Assembly (NCBI GenBank): GCA_944324405.1
Contig: CALUWF010000001.1
Location: 337,286-401,285, forward strand
Length of the DNA stretch: 64,000 nt
From: Candidatus Gastranaerophilales bacterium
Lineage (GTDB): Bacteria > Cyanobacteriota > Vampirovibrionia > Gastranaerophilales > Gastranaerophilaceae
Direction of reading: 5' to 3'
Below, piece after piece: positions 34,260-45,298 of this stretch. Both the position numbers and the translations under genes were made by a program. Under the pieces are notes generated by a model that did no database searches, was not told the DNA's origin, and was given only the letters and a program-made list of their open reading frames with translations. Every line of letters starts with the position of its first letter. Positions within the stretch are counted from its first letter, which is position 1.

Positions 34260-34939
34260 TTTAAAATCTCCGTAAATCTTTTTGTTATTAACTGCGGACG
34301 GGTAATCGCCGAACCTATTACAACACAAAATGCGCCAAGGTCAAATGCTTTTTTGGCTTGCTCGGGTGTCCAAATTTTTCCCTCCACAATGACAGGCACC
34401 GAAAAATCTCTGCACAGGGCGCTGCACAGTTCAAAATCAGGTTCATCGGGTTTATTTTGCGTTTCTCTCGTATAGCCGCTTAAGGTGGTTGAAACAATAT
34501 CCGCACCAAGCTCTATTGCGTTTTTTGCCTCGTCATAGGTTGCAATGTCCGCCATGGCAAGTTTATTTTGTGATTTTATAAAATTTATAATATCGCAGAG
34601 TTTTTCATTGTTTGGTCGTTTTCTCATTGTGGCGTCAAATGCGGCAATGTCCGCCCCCGCCTCGATTACATCCCTTGCGTCATTTAGTGTCGGGGTGATA
34701 TAGACAGTATCCAAGTAATTATCAGGGATTTTTTCAGGCTTTGTTATTCCTATAACGGGAATTTTCGGGAACATTTTTTTTGCATTTTTAATATCCCTTA
34801 CACCTGCGAGTCTTAATCCGCCCGCACCGCCGCAAACGACACTTTCCATCATGGCATTTAGCGCAATCTCTTGGTACAAAGGCTCATTGGGCATTGCCTG
34901 CACCGAGACAACAATTTTTCTTTTCAAGTTTTGTAACAT
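34256..34939 (-). CDS. nanE: N-acetylmannosamine-6-phosphate 2-epimerase
   Basis: 227 residues from ATG 34939. TIM barrel converting ManNAc-6-P to GlcNAc-6-P. Family blocks: IVVSVQAMPNEPL, GGAGGLRLAGV, PVIGITKP, AAFDATMRKRP, ADIVSTTLSGYT, VPVIVEGKIWTPEQA and CVVIGSAITRPQ. It forms a two-gene unit with nanK and possibly the LOG gene. Its role may be amino-sugar salvage or recycling of cell-wall ManNAc. Confidence 0.93.
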   Translation of the reverse strand: MLQNLKRKIVVSVQAMPNEPLYQEIALNAMMESVVCGGAGGLRLAGVRDIKNAKKMFPKIPVIGITKPEKIPDNYLDTVYITPTLNDARDVIEAGADIAAFDATMRKRPNNEKLCDIINFIKSQNKLAMADIATYDEAKNAIELGADIVSTTLSGYTRETQNKPDEPDFELCSALCRDFSVPVIVEGKIWTPEQAKKAFDLGAFCVVIGSAITRPQLITKRFTEILK

Positions 34940-35042
34940 ATATGAACTACCTTTTAGAGAAATTATACACCAAATTGACCATGATTTTTGTTTTTGATTT
35001 ATACTATTATACAGACACACTTAAATTAAAATAAGAGGAACT

Positions 35043-36338
35043 ATGACTAAACACAGTATTGAAAAACAAGACAACAATCTTGTAAAAATCACCATCACAG
35101 TTGATGCAAAACAGGCAGACGAAACTTACAACAGAACTTTAAAGAAAATCGGTTCAAATATCAACATTGCAGGCTTTAGAAAAGGCAAAGCCCCCAATAA
35201 TGTTATTGAAAAATATGTCGGCACCGACAGAATTAAAATAGAAGCTATTGAAACCCTGTTCCCGCAGGAATTTGCAAAAATAGCTCAGGAAGAAAAACTT
35301 GACCTTGCAACACAACCGCAGATTGAACATTTTGAGTACGAAAAGGGGAAAGATTTAACAATTGATGTTAAAGCGGAATTAAAACCCGAAGTCAATCTGG
35401 CGCCGTATAAAGATGTTGAGGTTGAATATGAAGAGTTTAAGGGCGAAGACGACGCTATGGACAAGGAGCTTGAAGCCCTTCAAAACAGATTTTCGACTTT
35501 GGAAAAAGTTGACAGAGCTTCAAATGAAACAGACGTTGTTGTTTTTGACTTTGAAGGAAGCGCAAACGGCGAACTCATTGAGCATGGCAGCGCTAAAAAC
35601 TACACTCTCGATTTAGCTCATTCAAATTTCATCCCCGGATTTGCACAGGGTCTTGTAGGGCACAGCGCAGGGGAAGAATTTGTTATTGACGTTACATTCC
35701 CCGAAAACTACCACGAACCGAAGCTAAAAGGGGCACCCGCGCAGTTTAAAATCAATCTGCATGAGGTAAAAGAGCGCAAATTGCCCGAATTAAACGATGA
35801 ACTGGCTAAAAAAGCGGGGAAATTTGAAACTCTTGACGCGCTTAAAGAAGACATTAAAAAATACCTTGAAGATGCCAAAAACTTTGAAAACGAAAGAAGA
35901 AAATCCGACGCGATTTTTAACAAAGTTTATGATGAAACAAATATTGATATACAAGAATCAATGATAGCGCGCGAAATGGAAGCAGTAAGAGAAGAAACAA
36001 AACAAAACGCCCTGCGTCAGGGTCAAGACTGGCAAAAACTCGTTGATGCGGAAGGTTTGGAATCGGTTAATCAAAAGCTCAGAGATGAAGCAATTAAAAG
36101 AATTAAAAATTCTTTGATAATTGAAAAAATCGCAAAAAATGAGAATATAAAAGTAGAACAGAGCGATTTATTGACTCAAATTCAAGAACTTGCAAGAATG
36201 TACGGCTCAAACGCTACTTCGGTTTTTGAAGAAATGAAAAAAAATCCCTCTTCCTTTGCTTTTCTTTCGCAGCAAATAGCAACCAGAAAAGTAAATGAGC
36301 TTTTATTAAACTCAAACAAATTCAAAACAAAAGCATAA
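35043..36338 (+). CDS. tig: Trigger factor
   Basis: 431 residues. Ribosome-associated chaperone and prolyl isomerase. Ribosome-docking signature GFRKGKAP near residue 42; FKBP-type PPIase domain at about 155-240 (DVVVFDFEGSANGELI, FIPGFAQGLVGHSAGE); then the helical C-terminal chaperone domain. It heads tig-clpP-clpX (gaps 26 and 14 bp), the usual arrangement. Confidence 0.96.
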   Translation: MTKHSIEKQDNNLVKITITVDAKQADETYNRTLKKIGSNINIAGFRKGKAPNNVIEKYVGTDRIKIEAIETLFPQEFAKIAQEEKLDLATQPQIEHFEYEKGKDLTIDVKAELKPEVNLAPYKDVEVEYEEFKGEDDAMDKELEALQNRFSTLEKVDRASNETDVVVFDFEGSANGELIEHGSAKNYTLDLAHSNFIPGFAQGLVGHSAGEEFVIDVTFPENYHEPKLKGAPAQFKINLHEVKERKLPELNDELAKKAGKFETLDALKEDIKKYLEDAKNFENERRKSDAIFNKVYDETNIDIQESMIAREMEAVREETKQNALRQGQDWQKLVDAEGLESVNQKLRDEAIKRIKNSLIIEKIAKNENIKVEQSDLLTQIQELARMYGSNATSVFEEMKKNPSSFAFLSQQIATRKVNELLLNSNKFKTKA

Positions 36339-36364
36339 ATACTCTTAATTGAAAGGAAATAATA

Positions 36365-36967
36365 ATGAGTTTTGTACCTGTAGTAATAGAACAATCATCA
36401 CGCGGTGAAAGGTCTTTTGACATTTTCTCGAGATTATTGAGAGAAAGAATTATATTTTTAGGCACACCGATAGATGATATGGTTGCAAATCTTGTAGTAG
36501 CGCAAATGCTTCTTTTGGACAGCGAAAATCCCGAAAAAGACATTATGCTATACATAAACTCCCCAGGCGGTTCGGTTACGGCAGGCTTTGCAATTTATGA
36601 CACAATGCAGCACATAAGGTCCGATGTATCGACTATTTGCCTTGGCCAAGCAGCCTCTATGGGCGCATTTTTGCTCTCATCAGGTACAAAAGGCAAGCGC
36701 CTCGCCCTTCCGCACTCAAGAATACTTATCCACCAGCCTCTTGGCGGTGCTCAGGGCCAGGCAACCGATATTGAAATTCAGGCAAATGAAATTTTAAGAA
36801 TTAAAAAATCTTTAAACAATATCCTTGCCAACAACACAGGCCAGCCTTTGAAAAAAATCGAAAAAGACACCGACCGCGATTATATTATGACACCCGAAGA
36901 AGCGGTTGAATACGGCATGATAGACAGAGTAATCACCCTTGACAATGCCGAAAATAAAGAAAATTAA
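36365..36967 (+). CDS. clpP: ATP-dependent Clp protease proteolytic subunit
   Basis: 200 residues. Serine protease subunit forming the double heptamer. Active-site Ser in [11 protein letters not shown], His in [14 protein letters not shown], and Asp in the [11 protein letters not shown] region. N-terminal [21 protein letters not shown] is standard. It works with ClpX encoded next. Confidence 0.97.
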   Translation: MSFVPVVIEQSSRGERSFDIFSRLLRERIIFLGTPIDDMVANLVVAQMLLLDSENPEKDIMLYINSPGGSVTAGFAIYDTMQHIRSDVSTICLGQAASMGAFLLSSGTKGKRLALPHSRILIHQPLGGAQGQATDIEIQANEILRIKKSLNNILANNTGQPLKKIEKDTDRDYIMTPEEAVEYGMIDRVITLDNAENKEN

Positions 36968-36981
36968 TTTGGAGAAATTAA

Positions 36982-38289
36982 ATGTCAAAAATCGACGAAC
37001 CGAATTTAAAATGTTCATTTTGCGGCAAAACGCAGGATCAGGTCAAAAAGCTGATTGCAGGCCCTGATGTATGCATTTGCGATGAGTGCATTGAGCTTTG
37101 CAATGAAATTTTAGATGAGGAATTATTTAACCTTAAAGGCGAAGAAAAAGCTCAGGAAGCAGAATTGCTCTATGAAGGCATTCCAAAACCGCATGAGATT
37201 AAAGCGTATCTTGATGAGCACATTGTAGGGCAGGATGACGCCAAAAAGGTTCTCTCCGTCGCTGTTTACAACCACTACAAAAGAATTGCCCACAACATGG
37301 AAAATCAAAAGTCCGACGTTGAAATTCAAAAGAGCAACATTCTTCTTGTGGGCCCAACAGGTTCGGGTAAAACGCTGCTTGCGCAAACGCTTGCAAAGCT
37401 TTTAAACGTTCCTTTTGCCGTAGCCGATGCCACTACCCTTACGGAAGCGGGCTATGTGGGTGATGATGTTGAAAACATCCTTTTAAGGCTCTATCAAAGC
37501 GCCGACTACAACGCGCAGAAGGCTGAGCGCGGCATAATTTACATCGATGAAATAGATAAAATTGCAAGAAAATCGGAAAACCCCTCCATCACACGTGATG
37601 TATCGGGCGAAGGCGTACAGCAGGCACTTTTAAAAATGATAGAAGGAACCGTGGCAAACGTTCCTCCGCAAGGCGGAAGAAAGCACCCTCATCAGGAATT
37701 TATACAAATTGATACTTCAAATATATTGTTCATTGTGGGCGGAGCTTTTGTAGGACTGGATAAAATTGTTGAAAGGCGCGCAGGTGACTCCTCTACCGTC
37801 GGTTTTGGCTCAAATCCCGTGTCCGCAGCACAAAAAGAACTTCAAGCGGCGAAAATGCTCAAAAAATTACAGCCCGATGACCTCTTAAAATTCGGCCTAA
37901 TCCCTGAATTCATCGGCAGAATTCCCGTGTATACCGTTTTAGATCCGCTTGATGAAGAAACTCTTAAAATGATTTTGACACAGCCTAAAAATGCCATTGT
38001 CAAGCAGTATCAATGCTTAATGCAAATGGATGGCGTTGAGCTTAAATTCGACGATGAAGCAATTGATTTAATCGCAAAAGAAGCAATCAAAAGGAAAACG
38101 GGCGCCCGTGCGCTTCGCTCAATTGTAGAAGAAATTATGCTTGATGTTATGTATGAAGTTCCGACCAATCCCGAAATAAAGACTTTTACGGTCACTGCTG
38201 ATATGGTAGGAAAAAAAAAGAACGTAGCGGAGCTAATCAAGCTGCCGACGAAAAATGAAATCCAAAATGTGCACGAAGACATCGCATAA
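36982..38289 (+). CDS. clpX: ATP-dependent Clp protease ATPase subunit
   Basis: 435 residues. Zinc-binding N domain ([15 protein letters not shown]), Walker [14 protein letters not shown], Walker [12 protein letters not shown], pore region [11 protein letters not shown], sensor 2 TGARALRSI. Unfolds substrates, including ssrA-tagged chains made with SmpB (29379), for ClpP. Confidence 0.97.
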   Translation: MSKIDEPNLKCSFCGKTQDQVKKLIAGPDVCICDECIELCNEILDEELFNLKGEEKAQEAELLYEGIPKPHEIKAYLDEHIVGQDDAKKVLSVAVYNHYKRIAHNMENQKSDVEIQKSNILLVGPTGSGKTLLAQTLAKLLNVPFAVADATTLTEAGYVGDDVENILLRLYQSADYNAQKAERGIIYIDEIDKIARKSENPSITRDVSGEGVQQALLKMIEGTVANVPPQGGRKHPHQEFIQIDTSNILFIVGGAFVGLDKIVERRAGDSSTVGFGSNPVSAAQKELQAAKMLKKLQPDDLLKFGLIPEFIGRIPVYTVLDPLDEETLKMILTQPKNAIVKQYQCLMQMDGVELKFDDEAIDLIAKEAIKRKTGARALRSIVEEIMLDVMYEVPTNPEIKTFTVTADMVGKKKNVAELIKLPTKNEIQNVHEDIA

Positions 38290-38359
38290 GTGATGTAAAT
38301 TTCTTGCACAGCAGGAATAATAAAGATAAAATATTGCTATAACCGGTTTGGAGAAAAAA

Positions 38360-39532
38360 ATGAAAAAGATTTTGAAATTTTTCGCGATTTTAATTTGTAC
38401 CTTTGCTTTGAGTATATCAAACGCTTTTGCGCAGACTTTTAACGACCTGCCAAGTTCACACTGGGCTTATGAAGCCGTTGAATATCTATACGAAAACGGC
38501 GTTGTAGTAGGCTATCCCGACGGCAGCTACAAAGCTGATAATAACGTTACAAGGGCCGAATTTTGTTCCATGGTTGTAAGCGCGCTCAGGCTCCGCGAAA
38601 AATCAATTAACACAACAAGAGATTTTAAAGACGTTGAGGACTGGTACTGGGCTTATAACGACATCCAGCTTGCTTCATTTTTTGATCTTGTCGTAGGTAC
38701 GCCCGATGGTTATTTTTACCCCACAAATACCGTAACCCGTGCAGAAGTACTTTCGGTCGTGCTAAATTCCCTTTCAACAAGCGATATGACGCAGGAAGAG
38801 GCACTTAATATATTATCAAAATACCCCGATGCCAATGAAGTCCCCCTTTGGGCATTGGTTAAAACGGCAAAAGCTGTTCTAAACGGCTTGATGTACAATA
38901 CCCCCGGACACGAGCACACGCTTGAACCCAACCGCGAAGCGACCCGCGGCGAAGTTGCAATGTTTTTATACAATATGATGGCACAAGTTTCAATCCGCCC
39001 GAGCGAAAAACTTGCGGATAAACAGCGCCCCATAATAAAAGACGGCTATGTCGTTGAAAATGCTTACTTTGACGGCGATGAAATCGTTATCCCCGCGGGA
39101 ACCATTCTGCCGCTTGGTGTTATGGAATGTATTAACGTACAAAAGGCAAAACCGGGCGATCCTTTCATCGCGCGTGCTCTGGTTAACTTTGTAAACAAAG
39201 ACAGAGTGCTTTTAATCCCAATCGGAACACAATTCAGCGGAAAAATAATAAAAACCAAAAAACCTTTGAGATTTTTCAGAAACGCATATATCGCACTTCA
39301 AACAGAGGCCGTGCTTGACAGAGACGGCAATGTACTTGCCCCCGCGTTTGCAACACTGGGTCAAAAAGAGCCTGATATGCGCTTAATCAGAGGCTGTCCG
39401 CACTTGACAAAAGTGCGCTACTACGGCACAAGAACACAAAAAATGTGGATACACAAATCTCAAAGAGTCGAATTTGTGCTTCAAGAGCCGCTTAGAATAA
39501 AGGTTCTGGACAATCAATTTATTCCGGAATAA
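38360..39532 (+). CDS. S-layer-homology (SLH) domain envelope protein
   Basis: 390 residues from ATG 38360 (GGAG 6 nt upstream; the TTG at 38348 is rejected). Signal peptide ending SNAFA, then three SLH units: SHWAYEAVEYLYENGVVVGY, WYWAYNDIQLASFFDLVVG and a third ending REATRGEVAMFLYNMM. The C-terminal 180 residues are strand-rich (GTILPLGVMECINV, IGTQFSGKIIKTKKP), like TrbI/VirB10-type or outer-membrane-associated modules. SLH domains bind pyruvylated cell-wall polymers. In the cyanobacterial lineage they tether the outer membrane. Confidence 0.9.
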   Translation: MKKILKFFAILICTFALSISNAFAQTFNDLPSSHWAYEAVEYLYENGVVVGYPDGSYKADNNVTRAEFCSMVVSALRLREKSINTTRDFKDVEDWYWAYNDIQLASFFDLVVGTPDGYFYPTNTVTRAEVLSVVLNSLSTSDMTQEEALNILSKYPDANEVPLWALVKTAKAVLNGLMYNTPGHEHTLEPNREATRGEVAMFLYNMMAQVSIRPSEKLADKQRPIIKDGYVVENAYFDGDEIVIPAGTILPLGVMECINVQKAKPGDPFIARALVNFVNKDRVLLIPIGTQFSGKIIKTKKPLRFFRNAYIALQTEAVLDRDGNVLAPAFATLGQKEPDMRLIRGCPHLTKVRYYGTRTQKMWIHKSQRVEFVLQEPLRIKVLDNQFIPE

Positions 39533-39572
39533 ATAAAAAATTAAATAAAGATTAATTTTTGTAAATTTAAAT

Positions 39573-39614
39573 AAAATCCTTATTATTATAAATAATATAA
39601 TAGTAAGGATTTTT
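39573..39614 (+). promoter_or_regulatory. Candidate RNA thermometer over the clpB ribosome site
   Basis: An 18-bp stem, 39573-39590 with 39597-39614, one G-U wobble and a 6-nt loop. It contains the Shine-Dalgarno TAAGGAT (39604-39610) in its 3' arm, with ATG at 39617. Only two G-C pairs are present, so it should melt easily. The seven T after the stem mean it could instead act as a weak terminator of the SLH transcript. Confidence 0.6.
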
Positions 39615-39616
39615 TT

Positions 39617-42232
39617 ATGCTTGATAATTTAACCCAATCATCACAAAGTATCGTAATTAACGCTCAGGAAATAGCCAAACAATACTCAAACTCTTTTATA
39701 GAGCCTATGCATATCCTCTATGCGCTCTCATTAAGCCCGCAAAGCTCCGCATCTGACCTTATGGCGGATTTAAAGCTTAATACAAATCTTTTCAAAGAGG
39801 ATTTAAGGGCATGTGTCAACAATCTTCCGAAAGTAAGCGCACAGAGCGAAATTTATTTTTCAAAAGACACGGCAAAGATTTTTGAGCTGGCAGATGGCGA
39901 GGCAAAAAATTTAAAAGATAAATTTATCTCGCCCGAACATCTGCTCCTTGCGCTGTGCGATTTTGCTCAAAGCGCCAACTCAAACAGCAGTACAAACTCT
40001 GATATAGTAAGGATTTTCAACAAATTTTCAATAACAAAAGATAAAATTTTAAATTCTATGAAAAAAATAAGAGGTGATAAAAAAGTGGATACAAATAATG
40101 CTGATGAAGATTATAAAATAATGGAAAAATTCTCAATCGACCTTACCGAACGCGCACGCGAAGGCAAGCTTGACCCTGTAATAGGCAGGGATGAGGAGGT
40201 CAGAAGAATTATCCAGGTATTAAACAGAAGAACAAAAAACAACCCCGTGCTAATCGGTGAAGCGGGCGTTGGTAAAACGGCAATTGTCGAAGGTCTTGCC
40301 CAAAGGATTATAAGGGGCGATGTGCCCGAGAGCCTTAAGGATACAAAGCTTGTTTCTCTTGATATCGGCGCGCTTGTTGCGGGCGCAAAATTCAGGGGAG
40401 AATTTGAAGAAAGGCTTAAAAAGGTTATCTCGGAAGTCGAAAAGTCACAGGGACATATAATTATGTTCATTGATGAACTGCACACAGTTGTAGGCGCGGG
40501 CGCGTCAGAAGGCTCAACGGATGCCGGAAACCTCCTAAAACCTATGCTTGCGCGCGGTCAGATAAGGACAATCGGCGCAACTACCGTTAATGAATACAGA
40601 AAATATATTGAAAAAGACCCCGCACTGGAGCGCCGTTTCCAGCCTGTTTTAGTGGATGAGCCGAGTGTAGAAGATACTATTTCAATCTTAAGAGGTTTAA
40701 AAGACAAATACGAAGTTCACCACGGGGTAAGGATTAAAGACTCTGCGCTTGTTGCGGCGGCGGAACTTTCAAACCGCTATATAACGGACAGATTTTTGCC
40801 CGACAAAGCAATTGACCTTGTCGATGAAGCAGCCTCGAGTGTCAGAATTGAAATCGATTCAATGCCCGAGGAACTTGATAAACTGGAGCGGCAAAAACTC
40901 CAGCTTCAAATTGAGCTGCAATCGCTAAAATCCGACAATGATAATCAGGATGAGGACAAAATAAATGCCGTAAACAAAACCCTTGAAGAAATAAGCGCCA
41001 AAGCTGACGTATTAAAAAAACAGTGGGAAGCCGAAAAAAGCAGTATCAAGGGCGAAGCCGGCATAAAGGCGGAAATTGAAAAAGTCCGCCACGACATTGA
41101 AAACGCCGAAAGAGATGCCGACCTTGAAACGGCGGCAAAACTTAAATACGGCACCCTTCCCGAACTTGAGCGGAAATTAAAAGAAGCAAAAAGCAATCAG
41201 GGCAAGAAAAACACCCTCTTAAAAGAAGAAATTGACGACGAGGACATTGCACAGGTTGTTTCAAAGTGGACAGGCGTGCCCGTTTCAAAACTTGTCGAAT
41301 CCGAAAGCAAAAAACTAATCGAAATGGAAAATTTAATACACAAACGTGTTGTCGGTCAAAATGAAGCGGTAGAAGTTGTTTCCGACTCCATCCGCCGTGC
41401 CCGCTCCGGTTTAAAAGACCCGAAACGCCCTATCGGCACATTTTTATTCCTCGGCCCTACGGGTGTGGGCAAAACTGAACTTGCCAAAGCACTTGCTGAG
41501 TTTATGTTTATGGATGAAGATGCGCTCATTCGTATTGATATGACAGAATATATGGAAAAACATTCCGTTTCAAGGTTGATAGGCGCGCCTCCCGGATATG
41601 TCGGATATGACGAGGGCGGACAGCTTACCGAAAGAGTAAGGAGAAAACCCTACTCCGTTATACTTTTTGATGAAGTTGAAAAAGCGCACCCCGATGTGTT
41701 TAACATCATGCTGCAAATTTTTGATGACGGACGTTTGACAGATTCAAAAGGCAGAACGGTTGATTTTAAAAATACAATCATCATTATGACCTCAAACATA
41801 GGTTCGGATATAATTTTGGACAATGCAGTCAAAGGCTTGCTCTCCCAAAGTGAAAAAGAACACACCAAAGAAGAGGTCAGCGCAAGACTGCGCGATTATT
41901 TTAAACCTGAATTTTTGAACAGAATTGATGAAACGGTTTATTTTGACGCGCTTACGCTTGACGATTTGAAGCATATTGTGGATATTCAGGTTCAATATCT
42001 TAAAAAACTGCTTGAAGCAAGGAAAATTGAAATTGAAATCACGGAAGATGCCAAAGAACGCCTTGCTCTCAATGGTTTTAACCCGATATACGGCGCCCGT
42101 CCGCTGAAACGCGAAATCCGCCAAAGTATCGAAAACCCGCTCTCAAAAGCACTTTTAAAAGGTGAATTTAAAGACGGGGATAAAATAAAAATCGATGAAA
42201 AAGACGAAAAGATAACCTTTTCACTGCAATAA
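39617..42232 (+). CDS. clpB: Disaggregase chaperone ClpB
   Basis: 871 residues. Hsp100 that resolubilises aggregates with DnaK. N domain (1-145), NBD1 with [16 protein letters not shown] and IMFIDELHT, a coiled-coil M domain (about 405-530; distinguishes ClpB from ClpA/ClpC), and NBD2 with [16 protein letters not shown] and ending [17 protein letters not shown]. The start codon lies directly behind a hairpin that hides its ribosome site (39573-39614), consistent with heat-controlled translation. No CIRCE-like inverted repeat is seen upstream. Confidence 0.96.
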   Translation: MLDNLTQSSQSIVINAQEIAKQYSNSFIEPMHILYALSLSPQSSASDLMADLKLNTNLFKEDLRACVNNLPKVSAQSEIYFSKDTAKIFELADGEAKNLKDKFISPEHLLLALCDFAQSANSNSSTNSDIVRIFNKFSITKDKILNSMKKIRGDKKVDTNNADEDYKIMEKFSIDLTERAREGKLDPVIGRDEEVRRIIQVLNRRTKNNPVLIGEAGVGKTAIVEGLAQRIIRGDVPESLKDTKLVSLDIGALVAGAKFRGEFEERLKKVISEVEKSQGHIIMFIDELHTVVGAGASEGSTDAGNLLKPMLARGQIRTIGATTVNEYRKYIEKDPALERRFQPVLVDEPSVEDTISILRGLKDKYEVHHGVRIKDSALVAAAELSNRYITDRFLPDKAIDLVDEAASSVRIEIDSMPEELDKLERQKLQLQIELQSLKSDNDNQDEDKINAVNKTLEEISAKADVLKKQWEAEKSSIKGEAGIKAEIEKVRHDIENAERDADLETAAKLKYGTLPELERKLKEAKSNQGKKNTLLKEEIDDEDIAQVVSKWTGVPVSKLVESESKKLIEMENLIHKRVVGQNEAVEVVSDSIRRARSGLKDPKRPIGTFLFLGPTGVGKTELAKALAEFMFMDEDALIRIDMTEYMEKHSVSRLIGAPPGYVGYDEGGQLTERVRRKPYSVILFDEVEKAHPDVFNIMLQIFDDGRLTDSKGRTVDFKNTIIIMTSNIGSDIILDNAVKGLLSQSEKEHTKEEVSARLRDYFKPEFLNRIDETVYFDALTLDDLKHIVDIQVQYLKKLLEARKIEIEITEDAKERLALNGFNPIYGARPLKREIRQSIENPLSKALLKGEFKDGDKIKIDEKDEKITFSLQ

Positions 42233-42266
42233 AAAATAAGTTAATATTTTGCAGCGTACCTCTGCA

Positions 42267-43082
42267 TTATGCGCTACGCCCGTATTGCAGCTTTTCGCAC
42301 ACTTCATCAAAATATTTAACGCTTTCAAAAAGTGCGTCTTTTTGAAATATCTCAAAAGTAATCTGCGGATAAAGTTCAATTGATTTAAGCGTTTGAATAA
42401 TCGGCTCTATGTCAATTGAACCGGATAATAGCGAATCATGTGCATCTTCATCTTTAAAATTATTGTGAAAATGCATATGATGAAGCATTATCCCGTAATT
42501 TTTAATCCACTCGGACACGGGATAATCAGAATGCAAATTACAATGCCCGATATCAATTGTAGCTTTAAAAAACGGCGAATTAATCGCCCCTACAATACTT
42601 CTTATAAGTTCCCAATCCGGCTCGTGCACATTTTCCAAAGTAACGGTTATCCCTTCCTTTTCAAAATAGGGAATAAACTCATGAAAAAATTCAATATTTC
42701 TTTGAAAATACATCTGCCGGTATTCATGATGTTTTAAAAGGTTATTAAAACAGGTATGAAAAACAACTGTCTTTGCACCAAATTCACACGCAAGCTCAAG
42801 GCTTTGATAATACCTTTTTTCAGACACCTCACGAATAAGCGGATCTTTAGCGGCGACGTTAAGATTTGAAAAAAACCCATGCAAAGTAACATCTCCGTCA
42901 AAATCCTTTAATGCGCAGAGGTATTCCTTTTTTGTAAAATCAAACAGATTTTCTATATCTTTTAATTTGCCAAAACGGCTTATTTCAATCCCGCAATTAA
43001 GCTCGGAGGCGATTTGAAGCGCCCCTTTAAAATTATGATAATCAACGGTTGAAGATATAAATTTTTGAATTTGCTTTTTCAT
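42267..43082 (-). CDS. Sugar phosphate isomerase/epimerase-like TIM-barrel protein
   Basis: 271 residues. Xylose-isomerase-like fold: CGIEISRFGKL, VTLENVHEPDW (metal-binding Glu), FKATIDIGHCNLHSDYP (Asp and His), HHMHFHNNF and TFEIFQKDA. Metal-dependent enzymes of this superfamily act on sugars or as AP endonucleases; the substrate is unknown. Single gene, convergent with clpB. Confidence 0.8.
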   Translation of the reverse strand: MKKQIQKFISSTVDYHNFKGALQIASELNCGIEISRFGKLKDIENLFDFTKKEYLCALKDFDGDVTLHGFFSNLNVAAKDPLIREVSEKRYYQSLELACEFGAKTVVFHTCFNNLLKHHEYRQMYFQRNIEFFHEFIPYFEKEGITVTLENVHEPDWELIRSIVGAINSPFFKATIDIGHCNLHSDYPVSEWIKNYGIMLHHMHFHNNFKDEDAHDSLLSGSIDIEPIIQTLKSIELYPQITFEIFQKDALFESVKYFDEVCEKLQYGRSA

Positions 43083-43112
43083 CTGATAAAATTATAATTT
43101 AAAAATAGGATT

Positions 43113-43355
43113 ATGTATATATTTGAACTGATTGCAAAAATAAATACCTGCCTTAAAAGCGGAAACTTCAAATTCTTCTTTAAACCTCCGGCGCAGCAAG
43201 AAAAAGAGGAAGAGGAAGAATGCGAGCATGTTTTTGTGCCCGTTGATTCGACAAAAAGAGTACTTGCCTGCTCCAAATGCGGCTTTATGGTAAGGGTTAA
43301 TCCCGAAAAAATCAAAAAACAAAACCCTTTTAAAGACAGTGAAGCACAGGATTAG
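43113..43355 (+). CDS. Small zinc-ribbon-like protein
   Basis: 80 residues. A hydrophobic and basic N-terminus (YIFELIAKINTCLKSGNFKFFF) is followed by an acidic stretch and a CEH..CSKCGF pair typical of a small zinc ribbon, then a Lys-rich end. Family unknown. It lies 30 bp from the divergent TIM-barrel gene and 3 bp from the convergent kdsA end. Confidence 0.65.
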   Translation: MYIFELIAKINTCLKSGNFKFFFKPPAQQEKEEEEECEHVFVPVDSTKRVLACSKCGFMVRVNPEKIKKQNPFKDSEAQD

Positions 43356-43358
43356 CCT

Positions 43359-44180
43359 TTATGAAAACTTTTTAATCGTTTCAAACAGCACTTTTAATTC
43401 ACTAAAGAGCTTTTTGGCATCATCAAGCGCAATCATATTATCCCCGTCACACTTAGCGCAGTTCGGGCAGGGGTGAATTTCAAAAAATAAAGCTTTAGCA
43501 CCTGCCGCAATCGCACTTTTTGCAAGGAGCGGCACAAATTTTCGCTCGCCGCCCGAGCTTTCCCCGCGTCCGCCCGGAAGCTGAACGCTGTGCGTAGCGT
43601 CAAATACAACGGGATAGCCCATCTCCTGAATAATTTGAATTGAGCGCATATCAACAACTAAATTATTATAGCCGAAACTCGTTCCGCGCTCCGTTATTAA
43701 AATTTTGTCATTGCCGCTGTCTAAAACTTTCTTTGCAAGCGAGTCCATCTGATAAGGGGATAAAAACTGCCCTTTTTTGATATTTACAACTTTTCCCGTT
43801 TCGGCCGCAGCAACAAGCATATCGGTCTGTCTGCACAAAAAAGCGGGGATTTGCAAAACATCAGCCACTTTTGCGGCAACGCTTGCCTGATTAGGTTCAT
43901 GAAAATCGGTAATAATCGGCACGTTGAACTTTTGTTTTACTTCATTTAACATATCTAAGCCCGCTTTAAGCCCCGGGCCTCTGTAAGAGTTAATTGACGA
44001 GCGGTTTGCCTTATCAAAAGAAGCTTTAAAAATGTAGTTTATATCAAGCTCCGCGCAGATTTCTTTTAATTTTTGCGCACACAAAAAAAGCATGTCCCTA
44101 TCTTCTATAACACACGGGCCTGCAAAAATAGTAAGCTTATCGCCGCCGATTTCAAAATTGTTAAGTTGTACTGTTTTCAT
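43359..44180 (-). CDS. kdsA: 3-deoxy-8-phosphooctulonate synthase (metal-dependent type)
   Basis: 273 residues. Condenses arabinose 5-phosphate with PEP to give KDO-8-P for the LPS inner core. Blocks: KASFDKANRSSINSYRGPG, PIITDFHEP, FLCRQTDML and FDATHSVQLPGG. AGPCVIEDRD carries Cys where E. coli KdsA has Asn26, which marks the metal-dependent class. Its presence shows an LPS-bearing outer membrane. Other kds genes are not nearby. Confidence 0.95.
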   Translation of the reverse strand: MKTVQLNNFEIGGDKLTIFAGPCVIEDRDMLFLCAQKLKEICAELDINYIFKASFDKANRSSINSYRGPGLKAGLDMLNEVKQKFNVPIITDFHEPNQASVAAKVADVLQIPAFLCRQTDMLVAAAETGKVVNIKKGQFLSPYQMDSLAKKVLDSGNDKILITERGTSFGYNNLVVDMRSIQIIQEMGYPVVFDATHSVQLPGGRGESSGGERKFVPLLAKSAIAAGAKALFFEIHPCPNCAKCDGDNMIALDDAKKLFSELKVLFETIKKFS

Positions 44181-44230
44181 AAATTTTATTATATAATATT
44201 CATAAAGATTAGGGAATAGAGGAATTTTAA

Positions 44231-45298
44231 ATGGCTGAAACTAAAGAAAAAGAACTCGACGAGATAAAAGCAGGCAAAGATAAAGCCTTAAAACTCGCTT
44301 TAGATAAAATTGAAAAGGATTTTGGCAAAGGCTCGATTATGCGCCTCGGGGATAAATCCACCCTTAATGTCGAATACATCCCGACAGGTGCGCTTGCGCT
44401 TGATATCGCGCTTGGTATCGGCGGGGTTCCGAAAGGAAGAGTTATTGAAATTTACGGGCCCGAGTCCAGCGGTAAAACAACTTTAGCTCAGCACATTGTC
44501 GCAGAATCCCAAAAAAGAGGCGGTATTGCAGCATTTATCGATGCCGAACACGCGCTTGACCCTGAATATGCAAGAAATTTAGGGGTAAATGTGGATGAAC
44601 TTTTGATTTCACAACCCGACACAGGCGAACAGGCTCTTGAAATTACGGAAGAACTCGTACGCTCGGGCGCAATTGATGTTATTGTCATTGACTCCGTTGC
44701 GGCTCTTGTTCCCAAAGCGGAAATTGAAAAAGCAATGGACGAGCAGCAAATGGGTCTGCAAGCACGCCTTATGTCAAAGGCTTTGAGGAAATTAACGGGT
44801 ATTGTGGGCAAAACAAATACCACGGTTATTTTCATAAACCAATTAAGGCAAAAAATCGGCATTATGTTCGGTAACCCCGAAACCACAACAGGCGGAAACG
44901 CCCTTAAATACTATGCTTCGGTAAGACTTGACATAAGAAGAATAGACAGCGTTAAAAACAAAGACGGAGAGGACATCGGCAACAGAGTAAAAGTAAAAGT
45001 AGTTAAAAACAAAGTCGCTCCGCCGTTTAGAATTGCAGAATTTGACATTATCTACGGCAAGGGAATTTGCGCAATAGGCAACATCCTTGACGTTGCCGTT
45101 AATATGGATATAGTTAAAAAAGCCGGCGCCTGGTTTAGCTATAACGATGAAAAACTCGGTCAGGGCAGAGATAAATCAAAAGAATTTCTTGAAGCAAACC
45201 CCGATATCCTAAATGAAATTGAAACAAAAGTAAGGGAAAAACTTGCCGCGGCTAAAAAGGCAAACCAAAAGACAGAAGAAGAAAACAAGGAAGAATAA
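44231..45298 (+). CDS. recA: Recombinase RecA
   Basis: 355 residues. DNA strand-exchange ATPase. Walker [17 protein letters not shown]-type [17 protein letters not shown], loop 2 [22 protein letters not shown], and an acidic C-terminus. Strand exchange of this kind is the standard route for gene conversion between silent cassettes and an expressed gene. The 33 kb distance to the array means the link is functional speculation only. The stop overlaps the rmlA start (TAATG). Confidence 0.97.
   Translation: MAETKEKELDEIKAGKDKALKLALDKIEKDFGKGSIMRLGDKSTLNVEYIPTGALALDIALGIGGVPKGRVIEIYGPESSGKTTLAQHIVAESQKRGGIAAFIDAEHALDPEYARNLGVNVDELLISQPDTGEQALEITEELVRSGAIDVIVIDSVAALVPKAEIEKAMDEQQMGLQARLMSKALRKLTGIVGKTNTTVIFINQLRQKIGIMFGNPETTTGGNALKYYASVRLDIRRIDSVKNKDGEDIGNRVKVKVVKNKVAPPFRIAEFDIIYGKGICAIGNILDVAVNMDIVKKAGAWFSYNDEKLGQGRDKSKEFLEANPDILNEIETKVREKLAAAKKANQKTEEENKEE

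Noticed and set aside
44231..45298. recA as a dedicated part of the cassette system
   Set aside because: It is a normal housekeeping recA 33 kb away. Its role in gene conversion is plausible but its position gives no evidence.
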